Shown one piece after another: positions 1 to 8,319 of a stretch of 34,042 nucleotides of DNA. The notes beneath the pieces were generated by a model that was not told the origin of the DNA, ran no database searches, and saw nothing but the letters and a program-made list of their open reading frames with translations. Position 1 is the stretch's first letter; each line of letters opens with the position of its first letter. This DNA comes from Gammaproteobacteria bacterium. Lineage in GTDB: Bacteria; Pseudomonadota; Gammaproteobacteria; Steroidobacterales; Steroidobacteraceae. The translations under genes and the position numbers were made by a program. Location of the stretch: contig PKXS01000029.1 of the NCBI GenBank assembly GCA_003132425.1, positions 1 through 34,042 on the forward strand, written 5' to 3'.

Positions 1-35
1 CACAGAATTTCTGATACGCCCGTACGAGCGCCGGC

Positions 36-1073
36 GTGTATACCATGAGCTATATGCTCGAGGATCACCAAGGAGGCGTGTCGGCCATAACCTCGAATGC
101 GGGCGTCGTAGATATAGATGAGAGCTTCTCGGCGTTTGGCACACGACGCAATCCCACCACCTGGTCAGGTGCTCCGACGACTTCCGATCTCAATACAATT
201 GCGAGCTTAAGCCGCCAGGGCTATACATTTCAGACTTGGCTCGGTCAATCGATGGGGCTCAATCACATGAATGGGCGTGTGCAGGATCCGCTCTTGGGAG
301 GATTTCTATCGCCCGATCCGCATATTACGGACCCAACCAATGCTCAGAGTTACAATCGGTATAAGTATGTCAATAACAACCCGCTCACTTATTGGGATCC
401 CACGGGATTTAAATGCCTTAAGAAGTGCACCGTCGGCGACGACGACGATGACGATGATGATGACGACACCGGCTGCGGAAGTAATGACTGCATTGCGCCA
501 GTCGGCTGCGGAATACCCCCCTTCGCTCCTTGCCCTCGCGACCCGACACCGCCCCTTGATGCTAATCCGCCCTTGTACAGCCCTCCGTTGCCATGGCTTG
601 ATCCTAATCTCTCGAAATGCCTCCAGTCGCTTGTATTTTGCAATTTCCCGACGCAGAGTCAGAATCCGAATACGCCGATGACTCCTTGCCCGAGCGGACT
701 CGTAGCGGACGTTGAGTACGGGCTAATCCAGATGGGTCAGAATGCGGTCACCACCGGCAAGGTAGCTGTCGCTGGAGGTGCCGGTGTGGCACTCATTGCC
801 GCCCCCTTTTCGCTGACTCCGCCCGGGGCTGCGGCGGAAGGATATGCGGCCATTACCGTAGCGGCGGGGGGTGGAACCGCGCTCACCGGATATTCCATGC
901 AGCTGCTCGCAGGCAGCGCGCTCGCCTTTCAAGGAGACCTCGGACCTTTGGATTCCCTGTTCGCATCGACACTTAATTTAAATGTGCCCGGCGTTCCTAA
1001 TATTACCCCGACGAATCCATTCGGCAGCAACCTTAGTTCTCAGGCGGGGGCGAGCGGATGCAAATCTCCATGA
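36..1073 (+). CDS. RHS/YD-repeat protein, C-terminal part with variable tail (5' part broken or outside window)
   Basis: Residues about 5-35 read like the end of an RHS barrel (MLEDHQGGVSAIT). Residues 80-125 match the RHS-associated core (GRVQDPLLGGFLSPDP, then YVNNNPLTYWDPTG). After the core comes a 220-residue variable tail: a run of ten Asp (135-144), a Cys/Pro-rich stretch, and a Gly/Ala-rich hydrophobic stretch (about 240-300). In RHS proteins the core marks the junction with a polymorphic C-terminal effector, but I do not recognise a toxin fold here. The GTG at 36 is only the first start codon after an in-frame TGA at 12-14. RHS-like sequence appears to run right up to that stop, so the true gene probably began far upstream and is interrupted, or this is a displaced C-terminal cassette. 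The next gene overlaps its stop codon. The family call is secure; functionality is not. Confidence 0.75.
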   Translation: MYTMSYMLEDHQGGVSAITSNAGVVDIDESFSAFGTRRNPTTWSGAPTTSDLNTIASLSRQGYTFQTWLGQSMGLNHMNGRVQDPLLGGFLSPDPHITDPTNAQSYNRYKYVNNNPLTYWDPTGFKCLKKCTVGDDDDDDDDDDTGCGSNDCIAPVGCGIPPFAPCPRDPTPPLDANPPLYSPPLPWLDPNLSKCLQSLVFCNFPTQSQNPNTPMTPCPSGLVADVEYGLIQMGQNAVTTGKVAVAGGAGVALIAAPFSLTPPGAAAEGYAAITVAAGGGTALTGYSMQLLAGSALAFQGDLGPLDSLFASTLNLNVPGVPNITPTNPFGSNLSSQAGASGCKSP

Positions 1074-1486
1074 GACGGTGGGGAACAATCTTCTATTTCG
1101 CGGTCGCCGCGCTGTTATTCCTTGGATTCATCTATATAGGTGTCACGCGAGAATTCACGACCGGTCTAGACATTGGTTTTGTGATGGTCGTTTGGATTTT
1201 CGTGTTGATAGCCATGAAAACCGGTCTGGTGAGAGTCCCGCCGAATGTGCGGTTACCAGGAACGAATCTGCGCGCGGCATTCAATGTCTCAAGTTTGTTA
1301 CGTGCGGCCATTTGTGTGACGCTGGGGTGCGTGTGGTCGGCCGTCGCGAGCTTACTAATCTTGAGAGCGCAACTAGGCGATTCGTGGATTGGGGTCGCTG
1401 TTGTCTTCGTCCCCCAGTTACTAATCCTGGGGTTTTTTGTGCACTACGTGGTGGATGGTTTTAAGGTCAAGGTGGATCGTCGTTAG
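1070..1486 (+). CDS. Small four-helix membrane protein, possible RHS-tail immunity partner
   Basis: About 138 residues with four hydrophobic segments: FYFAVAALLFLGFIYIG, IGFVMVVWIFVLIAM, LRAAICVTLGCVWSAVASLLI and WIGVAVVFVPQLLILGFFV. It ends in a basic tail (KVKVDRR). The ATG at 1070 overlaps the RHS stop as ATGA (1070-1073), the usual sign of translational coupling. An in-frame ATG at 1058, preceded by a GGGGGCG stretch, is an alternative start that adds four residues. I recognise no named family. Its place directly behind an RHS variable tail is where immunity genes normally sit, and membrane-spanning immunity proteins are known for membrane-acting effectors. The immunity role is inferred from position only. 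Confidence 0.6.
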   Translation: MRRWGTIFYFAVAALLFLGFIYIGVTREFTTGLDIGFVMVVWIFVLIAMKTGLVRVPPNVRLPGTNLRAAFNVSSLLRAAICVTLGCVWSAVASLLILRAQLGDSWIGVAVVFVPQLLILGFFVHYVVDGFKVKVDRR

Positions 1487-1528
1487 GGCTGGACAATTCG
1501 TGCAATATCACAGGGCAGGAAATTTAGT

Positions 1529-1915
1529 ATGGACATTGTAGCGGTGGGCGCGAACGCGGAAGTCGGATCGCGCGCGATAGATCCAATCAAGTCGAGAAGG
1601 CCGGTGTATTTACCGTTGATAGCGGCAAACCTTGCACCGATCTTTCTTGCCGGCTTGTCTATGCTTAGTTGCCAACAGCGGCACTACATTGAGTCTACAT
1701 GGGGAGGGCTTGTCGTTTTTTCTAGCATCCTCATTTATTCCCTTGCAAAAGTCAGCGCAAGGACGTTGACTGTGCGCTCTGCAGCTACTACTCGGGAAAG
1801 AGCAATTACCACGACGAGGAGCAATTTTGACTCTCTGCTGCGACGGCCACGGTGGCGAAATACCGCAACCGCCGCCGCCGATAACGTTGCGGGGGGCTGC
1901 GCGGTTTTAGGATGA
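1529..1915 (+). CDS. Hypothetical small membrane protein
   Basis: 128 residues with two hydrophobic segments (VYLPLIAANLAPIFLAGLSML and WGGLVVFSSILIYSLA) in the first 75 residues. The remaining 50 residues are Arg/Thr/Ala-rich and low in hydrophobic content, and they may be frameshifted or non-native sequence. An AGGAAA stretch lies about six bases before the ATG. It is on the same strand as the RHS tail and the putative immunity gene, 42 bases behind the latter, so it could be a second orphan partner gene. I do not recognise a family. Coding status is uncertain because the C-terminal half looks degraded. Confidence 0.4.
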   Translation: MDIVAVGANAEVGSRAIDPIKSRRPVYLPLIAANLAPIFLAGLSMLSCQQRHYIESTWGGLVVFSSILIYSLAKVSARTLTVRSAATTRERAITTTRSNFDSLLRRPRWRNTATAAADNVAGGCAVLG

Positions 1916-1979
1916 GTGCAGGATAGCCTCGCGGCTGCAGTTTGAATCAAATCACCGTGCCGGCGTCTTTACCTTGCCG

Positions 1980-2147
1980 CTACGGCTTCTCGCCAATCTC
2001 GGCGGTGAAGCCGATGCCACGGCGCTTAGGGACAGGTGGGTGCATGAGTTGCCGGATAGCCGAGAGCATGGCGACGATGGCCTCGTCGTGGGTGGCGAGC
2101 TTCTTCTCGATGCGCGCTTCGAGCTGATCGAGGCGCCGGGCGACTGT
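1980..2147 (-). pseudogene. C-terminal remnant of an ORF6N-domain (phage antirepressor-like) protein
   Basis: Reading the reverse strand gives a 55-residue open segment: ARRLDQLEARIEKKLATHDE, then a short helix with AIRQLMHPP, then VPKRRGIGFTAE and a TAG stop. From memory this coiled-coil plus 'IRxLMxPPxPKRRxIGF' ending is typical of the C-terminus of ORF6N-domain proteins, which are found on phages and mobile elements. The frame is closed upstream by a TGA four codons before the coiled coil, and the N-terminal ORF6N domain is missing. Only a truncated relic remains. It supports the reading that positions 1-3770 are a mobile-element graveyard. Confidence 0.55.
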
Positions 2148-2192
2148 TCACGATCATGAGGAAAGCGCGTTCACCATTACTGGAATACGCAA

Positions 2193-3056
2193 ATGACTCA
2201 ACCAGCTCAGAGAAGTCTTGCTTTTCGCTTCCAGGCCGCTCGCCTGGGTCTGCAATTGCTGCTGTTGAGCTTTTTGCTGACGCTTAAGGGGACAGCTGCA
2301 CCTATCTCCCAAGATAAAGCAGCGGATGACAACGAAAGAGATCGAAGCGCGCGTTCCCCGTCCCATGCCGAAGTCAGCCGGGCCATCGATTTGGCCGCTG
2401 ACTATCTGGAGCGCGCCTGTGGCCCGGACGGGAGGTTCGCATATCGAGTCGATACCGTTTCCGGGCGGGAGACCGGTTCTTACAACGTTATTCGACACGC
2501 GGGTGCGATCTACGCCTTGGCGATGCTGAATCGTTACCAACCCGACCCTCAGGCTCTTGACGCGATGGTGCGGGCCGTGGGATTTCTTCGTCAGAACTAC
2601 ATCGCGGCAGGAACGCTACCAGGTCAGTTGGCGGTTTGGTCCGAGCCATTACCCGAGCGTTCACGGATTGAGTTCCCAGTGGCTGACTTAGGGGCGACGG
2701 GCCTTGGGTTGGTCGCGTTGGCCGCAGTCAATGACGCGGCACCGGGAACAGTACCTCTTACGCAATTACAGGCGCTGGGGCGCTTTATACTCTTCCTGCA
2801 ACGAGAGGATGGGAGCTTTATCAGCAAGTACATCGCAAAGAGAGGACCGATAGCAAACTGGGAGAGCCTATATTTTCCAGGTGAGGCAGCATTGGGGCTT
2901 GTGTCGTTGTATCGGGTCGATCATTCGCGTAAGTGGCTCGTTGCTGCTGAGAAAGCACTTTCTTACTTAGCAAGAAGCCGTGCGCATCTCGTAACCGTCC
3001 CTGCCGACCACTGGGCACTGATTGCGACAGCTGAGGTGTCTCGCTACGGTGATTAG
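2193..3056 (+). CDS. Secreted alpha/alpha-barrel-like protein, truncated by an amber codon
   Basis: The 287-residue reading starts with a signal-like hydrophobic segment (LGLQLLLLSFLLTLKGTAA). It continues with alternating helical repeats of the alpha/alpha-toroid kind: AIDLAADYLERACGPDGRF, HAGAIYALAMLNRY, ATGLGLVALAAV, LGRFILFLQREDGSF, YFPGEAALGLVSLYRV and ADHWALIATAEVSRYGD. Such repeats occur in terpenoid-cyclase-like, glucuronyl-epimerase-like and polysaccharide-processing proteins; I cannot assign a substrate. The TAG at 3054-3056 ends the frame abruptly after a helix, and the same frame then stays open with matching helical sequence to 3455. The start has only a weak ribosome-binding site. 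The simplest reading is a recently inactivated gene. Confidence 0.55.
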   Translation: MTQPAQRSLAFRFQAARLGLQLLLLSFLLTLKGTAAPISQDKAADDNERDRSARSPSHAEVSRAIDLAADYLERACGPDGRFAYRVDTVSGRETGSYNVIRHAGAIYALAMLNRYQPDPQALDAMVRAVGFLRQNYIAAGTLPGQLAVWSEPLPERSRIEFPVADLGATGLGLVALAAVNDAAPGTVPLTQLQALGRFILFLQREDGSFISKYIAKRGPIANWESLYFPGEAALGLVSLYRVDHSRKWLVAAEKALSYLARSRAHLVTVPADHWALIATAEVSRYGD

Positions 3057-3455
3057 ATAGGTTCTACGCTCTCGCGCCAGGAACTGATTCGCCATGCAAT
3101 TCAGATTTGTAATTCGATTCTTCGTGAGCAACTTACAAGCACAGCCACCGTAGATCTAGACGGAGCATTCGATTCGACTGGAAGGACTACTCCAGCGGCT
3201 ACCCGCTTAGAGGGACTCCTGAGTGCCTTGGAGTTTTTGCCAAGGGGGGAGTTGACAAACGAGATCGGAGTGGCCACCGGCCGCGGCATTGCCTTCTTAC
3301 TTCGGGCGCAAATCACTTCGGGCCCGTTCATGGGCGGCCTAACGGGAGCTGTCCCGTCTAGTGCGCGCGATTCCACCGAGATTCGTATTGACTACGTTCA
3401 GCACGCGTTATGCGCCTGGATTCGCTATCTGCAGTTAATGGGGTCAACTCAGTAG
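3057..3455 (+). pseudogene. In-frame continuation of the interrupted alpha/alpha-barrel-like gene
   Basis: Directly after the TAG at 3054-3056 the same frame runs 132 codons without a stop. It gives LSRQELIRHAIQICNSILRE, a DGAFDSTGRTTPAATRLEGL segment (Asp/Gly loop followed by a helix), and ends IDYVQHALCAWIRYLQLMG before TAG at 3453-3455. The helix-loop pattern continues that of the upstream part, so together they make one protein of about 420 residues. A new start at 3228 would give only 75 residues with no clear ribosome-binding site. Its end overlaps the end of the reverse-strand IS21 fragment. Either a point nonsense mutation or, less likely, amber readthrough explains it. Confidence 0.6.
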
Positions 3456-3770
3456 AGTACGAGTGTGACGCGCCAGTCGCTCGCGCAGTAGCGTCATCGA
3501 CTCCGGCAGGATCCAATCCTTGAACGGCGCGCCGTTACGCAAGGCACCGGGCTTGTGCTCGAGCGCCGGCAGGTAATGCCAGGGGTTGTACACGGTCTGA
3601 TACCGTTCGAACCGGCGCGCACGCTCCGCAATGACCACGCTGTCGCCAACGATGACGATGCGTGTGGCGTACGCCTGACCTGCCCCCAACATCAGGGCCA
3701 CGGAGTTCGTAAAGTCCTGGTTCACTTCGCTCCGTCCGCGGGATGCCCGCTGTAGATCGAAGTCTCTCAT
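3444..3770 (-). pseudogene. IS21-family transposase (IstA) C-terminal fragment
   Basis: The reverse-strand reading contains the C-terminal signature of IS21-type IstA transposases: a small beta-rich segment (ATRIVIVGDSVVIAERARRF), then YNPWHYLPALEHKPGALRNG and APFKDWILPESM. Intact IstA is about 500 residues; the DDE catalytic domain is absent here and the end (RHTRTLLS) departs from the usual extension. No istB partner is visible. The fragment converges on the interrupted barrel gene and shares a few bases with its 3' end, so insertion and later deletion may have shaped this junction. The product is not expected to be active. Confidence 0.65.
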
Positions 3771-4036
3771 TTTCGCGCTAGCCTTTTGTTCAGAAGTCGA
3801 TGAAGCTACACAAGGTGCAGGGTGACAACATGCAACCTAAGGGAGTACGACTATGGCAACACGTGTTACGAATCGACGGAGCTTTCGTCGTGAATTTCTT
3901 GGGGGATTCTCACATCCTGCTAAACCTTTGACCACCCGCCCGCATCGGGTGCAGACTTCTTGTAAAAGCGAGAGGACTACAGGGACGTTATCCACTTCAC
4001 GCAATGTGCGCATCCTCAAAATGATTGGGAGAATTC

Positions 4037-4480
4037 ATGGGTTACGTCGACAAGAACCTCTTGCCAAACGAGGAAATTAGCTATCGTGCACACCTTCACT
4101 GGATCATCTATACGCTCCCGATAATCGTGTTTGTGATCGCAATTCTTGTTGCGGTGAGCGGCGGCGGCTGGATCGCCGGCATTGCGTTAGGCGTCATCGG
4201 CTTTGTCCTCCTGCTGCCGCCCTGGATCAAAGCGAGCAGCTCCGAATTCGCAATTACCAATAAGCGCGTGTTGATAAAGGTCGGGCTCATCCGCCGGCAC
4301 TCTCTGGAATTGCTGCTGCAAAAGGTCGAAGGCATTGGCGTTGACCAGGGAATTCTCGGCCGCATGCTCGGATACGGAACAATCACCGTATCGGGAGTCG
4401 GCGGCACGAAAGAGACATTTCGGATGATCTCGAATCCACTGGAATTCCGGCGGCAGGTCCAGGCCAGCCTCACTTCGTGA
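4037..4480 (+). CDS. PH-domain (bPH2/YdbS-like) membrane protein
   Basis: 147 residues. Two adjacent membrane segments (HWIIYTLPIIVFVIAILVAV and WIAGIALGVIGFVLLLPPWI) are followed by a compact bacterial PH-like domain. Its hallmarks are 'EFAITNKRVLIKVGLIRRHSLELLLQKVEGI' (quoted in part), then GRMLGYGTITVSGVGGT and a C-terminal ISNPLEFRRQV helix. This order is that of DUF304/bPH2 proteins. The start at 4037 is preferred because GGGAG lies five bases upstream and MGYVDKNLLPNEE is the typical N-terminus; a TTG at 4025 is possible. Function in the family is poorly defined, probably membrane-associated scaffolding or stress response. The stop codon lies inside a 14-bp palindrome (4478-4491). Confidence 0.85.
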   Translation: MGYVDKNLLPNEEISYRAHLHWIIYTLPIIVFVIAILVAVSGGGWIAGIALGVIGFVLLLPPWIKASSSEFAITNKRVLIKVGLIRRHSLELLLQKVEGIGVDQGILGRMLGYGTITVSGVGGTKETFRMISNPLEFRRQVQASLTS

Positions 4481-4491
4481 TGGATCCATCA
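4478..4491. repeat. Perfect 14-bp palindrome TGATGGATCCATCA at the stop of the PH-domain gene
   Basis: The sequence is its own reverse complement and includes the TGA stop. No T-run follows, so it is not an evident intrinsic terminator. It could be a small operator or chance. Confidence 0.5.
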
Positions 4492-4588
4492 AATTTGCGC
4501 GGCCGCCCGGCCCATTGTTTCGAACGCGGGCGTGTCGTGAAGCGGGGAGTAGACGGTCGCTTAGTTCTTCGCTACCGCGGCCGCCGAT

Positions 4589-5347
4589 TCACGGCGCAGG
4601 TAAGCGCCAACTGATATTGATGTCGGTCCAAGTTGCGATCGGAACTCCGCCTTGACTCGCGGGCACGAAATGCGCCTGGTCGATCGCCTGCAGGCAGGCT
4701 TGGTCGAGAGCGGCAAAGCCCGTCGATTTGCTGACAATCGCCTTACCCAGGGTGCCGTCCGTCGTTATGTATACGTGGACGACACACTCGCCTTCCTGGT
4801 GCAATTGGCGTGCAGTTACCGGGTAATACTCAGGACCAACCTTTAATTGGTAGTCTCCCTGGATCTGAGGAGTCGCAAAGCGGTCCTGATTGGACGGGGC
4901 TATCGGCCCGCTACCCAGCGACCAAACTAACGGTAAATCGATCCAGGTGCCGACCGGTTTTTCGTCAACGGTTGCCGGAAGAAATCGCCCGTTCAGAAGA
5001 GCATCGATACATGCGGCATCGAGGCGCTCAAAGCCCGTGGAGGAGACCAGATGCGCTATACGGACGACGCCATCGGGATCTACCCTGACCCGGACGACGC
5101 ATTTTCCTTCCTCGCCGAGGGCTTTGGATTCCGCTGGATAGAATTGCGCGCCGATTTTTGGCGGATGATTATCGTCAATCCTAACCGGTGTCCTCGCCGC
5201 GGCGAGCGGCGGGTTTGGCGGCGCTGCGGTCTGCGCGGTGGGCGCCGAGGCCGGTTTCGGCAATTCAGTTGCGGCGCACCCACTGAGCGTAATCGCAAAT
5301 GCGCCGCCGCAAAATACAAAGAGAAATAATCCCCGCGCGCGATTCAT
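4589..5347 (-). CDS. TonB-family lipoprotein with two TonB C-terminal domains
   Basis: 252 residues. The N-terminus has a lipoprotein signal with the lipobox L21-S22-G23-C24. A Pro/Ala linker (25-55) follows, and then two tandem TonB C-terminal-like domains, about 60-146 and 165-252. Each shows the pattern 'Y P ... L ... EG x C V V x V x V ... D G x V ... S S T G F x x L D x A C ... A ... F x P A'. Canonical TonB has an N-terminal transmembrane anchor and one domain; a lipid-anchored protein with two domains is more likely an accessory periplasmic protein than an energy transducer. It lies between the PH-domain gene (convergent) and glgC (same strand, 87 bases upstream). Confidence 0.8.
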   Translation of the reverse strand: MNRARGLFLFVFCGGAFAITLSGCAATELPKPASAPTAQTAAPPNPPLAAARTPVRIDDNHPPKIGAQFYPAESKALGEEGKCVVRVRVDPDGVVRIAHLVSSTGFERLDAACIDALLNGRFLPATVDEKPVGTWIDLPLVWSLGSGPIAPSNQDRFATPQIQGDYQLKVGPEYYPVTARQLHQEGECVVHVYITTDGTLGKAIVSKSTGFAALDQACLQAIDQAHFVPASQGGVPIATWTDINISWRLPAP

Positions 5348-5434
5348 GGGTCTTGCCTTATGTCGCCGTCAAAGCCCTCAGCATCGGATTCTAAACGCTT
5401 TTGCGCGCAGCCAACGACGCGGATTGAGCGCCCG

Positions 5435-6730
5435 CTAGGTCATGCAACGCATCATATCCGGCGTCACCAACACGACGCCGTTCTTGGTGACGAAGAAGCG
5501 TTTTTGATCCTCCGCCAAGTCTTGACCGATGTTCACGCCATCGGGAACGACGCAATTCTCGTCGAGAATACAGCGCTTGATCTGGCAACGGCGGCCGATG
5601 GTGACGCTCGGGAGCAGGACCGAGCTGTCGATGGTGCTGCCGTCCTCGATCCGCACGTCGTTGGATAGCAGCGATCGGCTTACGTAGGCGCCCGATATGA
5701 TGCAGCCGCCGGCGACCATGGAATTGACTGCCATGCCGCGCCGGCCGTCTTCATCCAGCACGAATTTCGCGGGCGGTTGCTGCGGCTGATAAGTCCAAAT
5801 GGGCCATTGGTGATCGTAGATATTGAGTTCGGGATTGAGCGCAACGAGTTCCATGTTCGCTTCGTACAAGGCATCGACGTGGCCGACATCACGCCAATAA
5901 TTTTGCGCGCGCGTTTCGACATCGTGGAAGGGGTAGGCGTACACCCGCATGCGTCCGATGGCCGGGGGGATGATGTTCTTGCCGAAATCGTGATTGCTGC
6001 CCTCGTTGGCTGCATCGTCGGTCAGCAATTTCTCCAGCCGGTCCATGGCGATCACGTAGATGCCCATGGAGGCTCTCGCGAGGTGAGCGTGGCCGATGAT
6101 GGGGTCGGGGTTCTGCGGCTTCTCGGCGAATTTCGTCACACGATTGGTGTCGTCCGTAGTCATGATGCCGAACTCGTTGGCGCGATCGAGGGGTACGTCG
6201 ACCACGCCGACCGTGATGTCGGCCTCGCACTGCTCGTGATAAGCAATCATCGGACCGTAGTCCATTTTGTAAATATGATCGCCCGCCAAAATCAACACAT
6301 GCGTCGGGTTGTGCGAGCGGATGAATTCCAGATTCTGATACACCGAGTCGGCGGTGCCGCGGTACCAGTGGCTGCCGATCTGCTGTTGCGCCGGAATCAG
6401 CTCCACGAACTCGCCGAGTTCGCCGCGCAGATAGCTCCAGCCGCGTTGAATATGCTGGATCAGGGATTGTGCCTTGTATTGCGTGAGTACCGCGACCTGA
6501 CGGATGCCGGAATTGACGCAGTTCGACAGGACGAAATCGATGATGCGGAACTTGCCGCCGAACGGCGTAGCCGGCTTGCAGCGGTGCTGGGTAAGACCTT
6601 GGAGGCGTTCGCCGCGGCCGCCCGCCATGACTATCGCCAGCGTGCCGCTGGTGAGACGGCTGACGTAACGCCCGGTGTTGCTTCGAGCTGCATGCCGCAC
6701 GCTCATTCTGGTGTCACCGTGAGTCGTCAT
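5435..6730 (-). CDS. glgC: Glucose-1-phosphate adenylyltransferase
   Basis: 431 residues, near the usual 420. It makes ADP-glucose from glucose-1-phosphate and ATP, the committed step of bacterial glycogen synthesis. The nucleotide-binding signature AGGRGERLQGLTQHRCKP begins at about residue 36. It is followed by FGGKFRIIDFVLSNCVNSG, the GTADSVYQN segment, HVLILAGDHIYKMDY and the FAEKP motif. The C-terminal 120 residues form the expected left-handed beta-helix. The ATG at 6730 was taken; an internal ATG eight codons later is possible. The gene is divergent from glgA across 97 bases, so both may share a regulatory region. Confidence 0.95.
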   Translation of the reverse strand: MTTHGDTRMSVRHAARSNTGRYVSRLTSGTLAIVMAGGRGERLQGLTQHRCKPATPFGGKFRIIDFVLSNCVNSGIRQVAVLTQYKAQSLIQHIQRGWSYLRGELGEFVELIPAQQQIGSHWYRGTADSVYQNLEFIRSHNPTHVLILAGDHIYKMDYGPMIAYHEQCEADITVGVVDVPLDRANEFGIMTTDDTNRVTKFAEKPQNPDPIIGHAHLARASMGIYVIAMDRLEKLLTDDAANEGSNHDFGKNIIPPAIGRMRVYAYPFHDVETRAQNYWRDVGHVDALYEANMELVALNPELNIYDHQWPIWTYQPQQPPAKFVLDEDGRRGMAVNSMVAGGCIISGAYVSRSLLSNDVRIEDGSTIDSSVLLPSVTIGRRCQIKRCILDENCVVPDGVNIGQDLAEDQKRFFVTKNGVVLVTPDMMRCMT

Positions 6731-6827
6731 CAGTAAGCCCCCCGATCAAATCCCAGCCTGCCACACTCGACACATGCCTGCATCAGGTTTCGCGCGATGC
6801 CGCAGATGCCTTTGCTAGACTGACCGC

Positions 6828-8291
6828 GTGACCGCATTAAAGTTGTGCATTTTGAGTTCCGAGATCATGCCGTACGCGAAAACCGGCGGACTGGCGGATG
6901 TCGTTGGGGCATTGGCCCGGGAACTTCGGAGCATGGGTCATGAGGTGCGCGCCTTCATGCCGCTGTACGCGGCAGTTCGACGCGCGTATCCGGATTTGCA
7001 GCCCGTACCCGCTGTCGAGGCCGTGCCGATGATGATCGGCAGCACGGAATATCGATTCTCGCTGAAATCAGCGCATCCTCCCGGCGCCGATCCTCTGATA
7101 TATCTCGTCGATTGTCCCGCACTATTCGATCGCTCGAGTTTCTACACCAACGACCCCGACGATCATCGACGCTTCTTGCTGTTCACGCGCGCGGCCATGG
7201 AGAGTTGCCGATACCTGGAGTTTGCACCGGACGTGTTTCATTGCAACGACTGGCACACGGCATTTCTGCCCATGTACCTGAAGACGGTTTACGCGCCGGC
7301 CGCTTTTTTTTCGCGCTCACGTTCCGTCATGACCATACACAACATTGGTTACCAGGGGATCATGCCGGCCGCCGCGGCCCCCGACATCGGCTCAGCGACA
7401 GTCGTGTCTCAGCTGGACCCGGCGGACCTCGCGCTCGGGGTCATCAACGCGCTGAAAACGGGGATCAAATTCGCCGATCGGGTGACGACGGTCAGTCCGA
7501 CCTATGCGCGCGAAATCTGCGAGGCGCCGCTCGGGATGGGATTGCAGTCGGTACTGCGCACGCGCAGGGAAGCGGTGCTCGGAATCTTGAATGGCGTGGA
7601 CTACCTAGAATGGGATCCGCGGCACGACCCCCATTTGACCGTTCATTTCAACCCAAAAGACCTGCGCGGCAAGCTCGCCAACAAGCAGCGCTTGATGGCC
7701 GCAAATGATCTCAAAATCGATGCATGCCGCCCCATCGTCAGCATGGTGACCCGGCTCGCCGAGCAAAAGGGCATCGACCTGTTGTTCGACTCCCTGCCGC
7801 TCGTGTTGCAGGAGCGTGACTTCGGCTTCGTGGTGCTCGGCAGCGGCGATAGCCGCTACGCGGATTTTTTCGAGGGGCTTGCGGGGCGTTTTCCCGGGCG
7901 CGTGGCGTTTCATTCGGGTTTCGACGAATCGATGGCGCACTTGATCGAGGCGGGCAGCGATATTTTCCTCATGCCCTCGCGTTACGAGCCCTGTGGCCTG
8001 AATCAGATGTACAGCCTGCGTTACGGCACGATTCCGGTCGTGCGCAATACTGGAGGCCTCGGGGACTCGGTGCAGCACTACGATCCTCGCAGCGGCATCG
8101 GCACCGGATGCGTGTTCACCGACTTCGATTCACCGGCGGTGCGGTGGGCCCTCAACACGGTTCTTGACTGGTTTGCGGACCCCCAGAGTTGGCGGCGCTT
8201 GATGCGCAACGCCATGGCTCAGGACTTCTCCTGGAAGCGACAGGCGCAGTTGTACGAGGCGCTGTACGAGGACGTGCGGCACCGGGCTTGA
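6828..8291 (+). CDS. glgA: Glycogen synthase (ADP-glucose type, GT5)
   Basis: 487 residues, the normal length for bacterial GlgA. It extends alpha-1,4-glucan chains using ADP-glucose. The N-terminal substrate motif is K18-T-G-G-L in PYAKTGGLADVVGAL. The C-terminal domain has the retaining-glycosyltransferase E387 motif (PSRYEPCGLNQMYSLRYG), followed by TGGLGDSV. The start is a GTG at 6828 with no strong ribosome-binding site, chosen because LKLCILSSEIMPYAKTGGL is the expected N-terminus. It pairs with the divergent glgC. No branching enzyme or phosphorylase gene is in the window. Confidence 0.95.
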   Translation: MTALKLCILSSEIMPYAKTGGLADVVGALARELRSMGHEVRAFMPLYAAVRRAYPDLQPVPAVEAVPMMIGSTEYRFSLKSAHPPGADPLIYLVDCPALFDRSSFYTNDPDDHRRFLLFTRAAMESCRYLEFAPDVFHCNDWHTAFLPMYLKTVYAPAAFFSRSRSVMTIHNIGYQGIMPAAAAPDIGSATVVSQLDPADLALGVINALKTGIKFADRVTTVSPTYAREICEAPLGMGLQSVLRTRREAVLGILNGVDYLEWDPRHDPHLTVHFNPKDLRGKLANKQRLMAANDLKIDACRPIVSMVTRLAEQKGIDLLFDSLPLVLQERDFGFVVLGSGDSRYADFFEGLAGRFPGRVAFHSGFDESMAHLIEAGSDIFLMPSRYEPCGLNQMYSLRYGTIPVVRNTGGLGDSVQHYDPRSGIGTGCVFTDFDSPAVRWALNTVLDWFADPQSWRRLMRNAMAQDFSWKRQAQLYEALYEDVRHRA

Positions 8292-8319
8292 GCCGACCAA
8301 ATTCTCGGACCTTAGGGTG

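Noticed and set aside
439-468. Asp-codon run as a possible sequencing or slippage artefact
   Set aside because: The mixed GAC/GAT codons argue for real coding sequence; it is kept as part of the RHS tail.
3853-4080. 75-codon ORF with a fair ribosome-binding site before the PH-domain gene
   Set aside because: It overlaps the PH-domain gene by 44 bases in another frame, its composition is poor and no family is recognisable. A twin-Arg-like RRSFRRE is not followed by a hydrophobic segment.
5777-6736. 319-codon forward ORF opposite glgC
   Set aside because: It lies wholly antisense to a clear glgC gene, and its translation looks like a shadow of a high-GC coding region.
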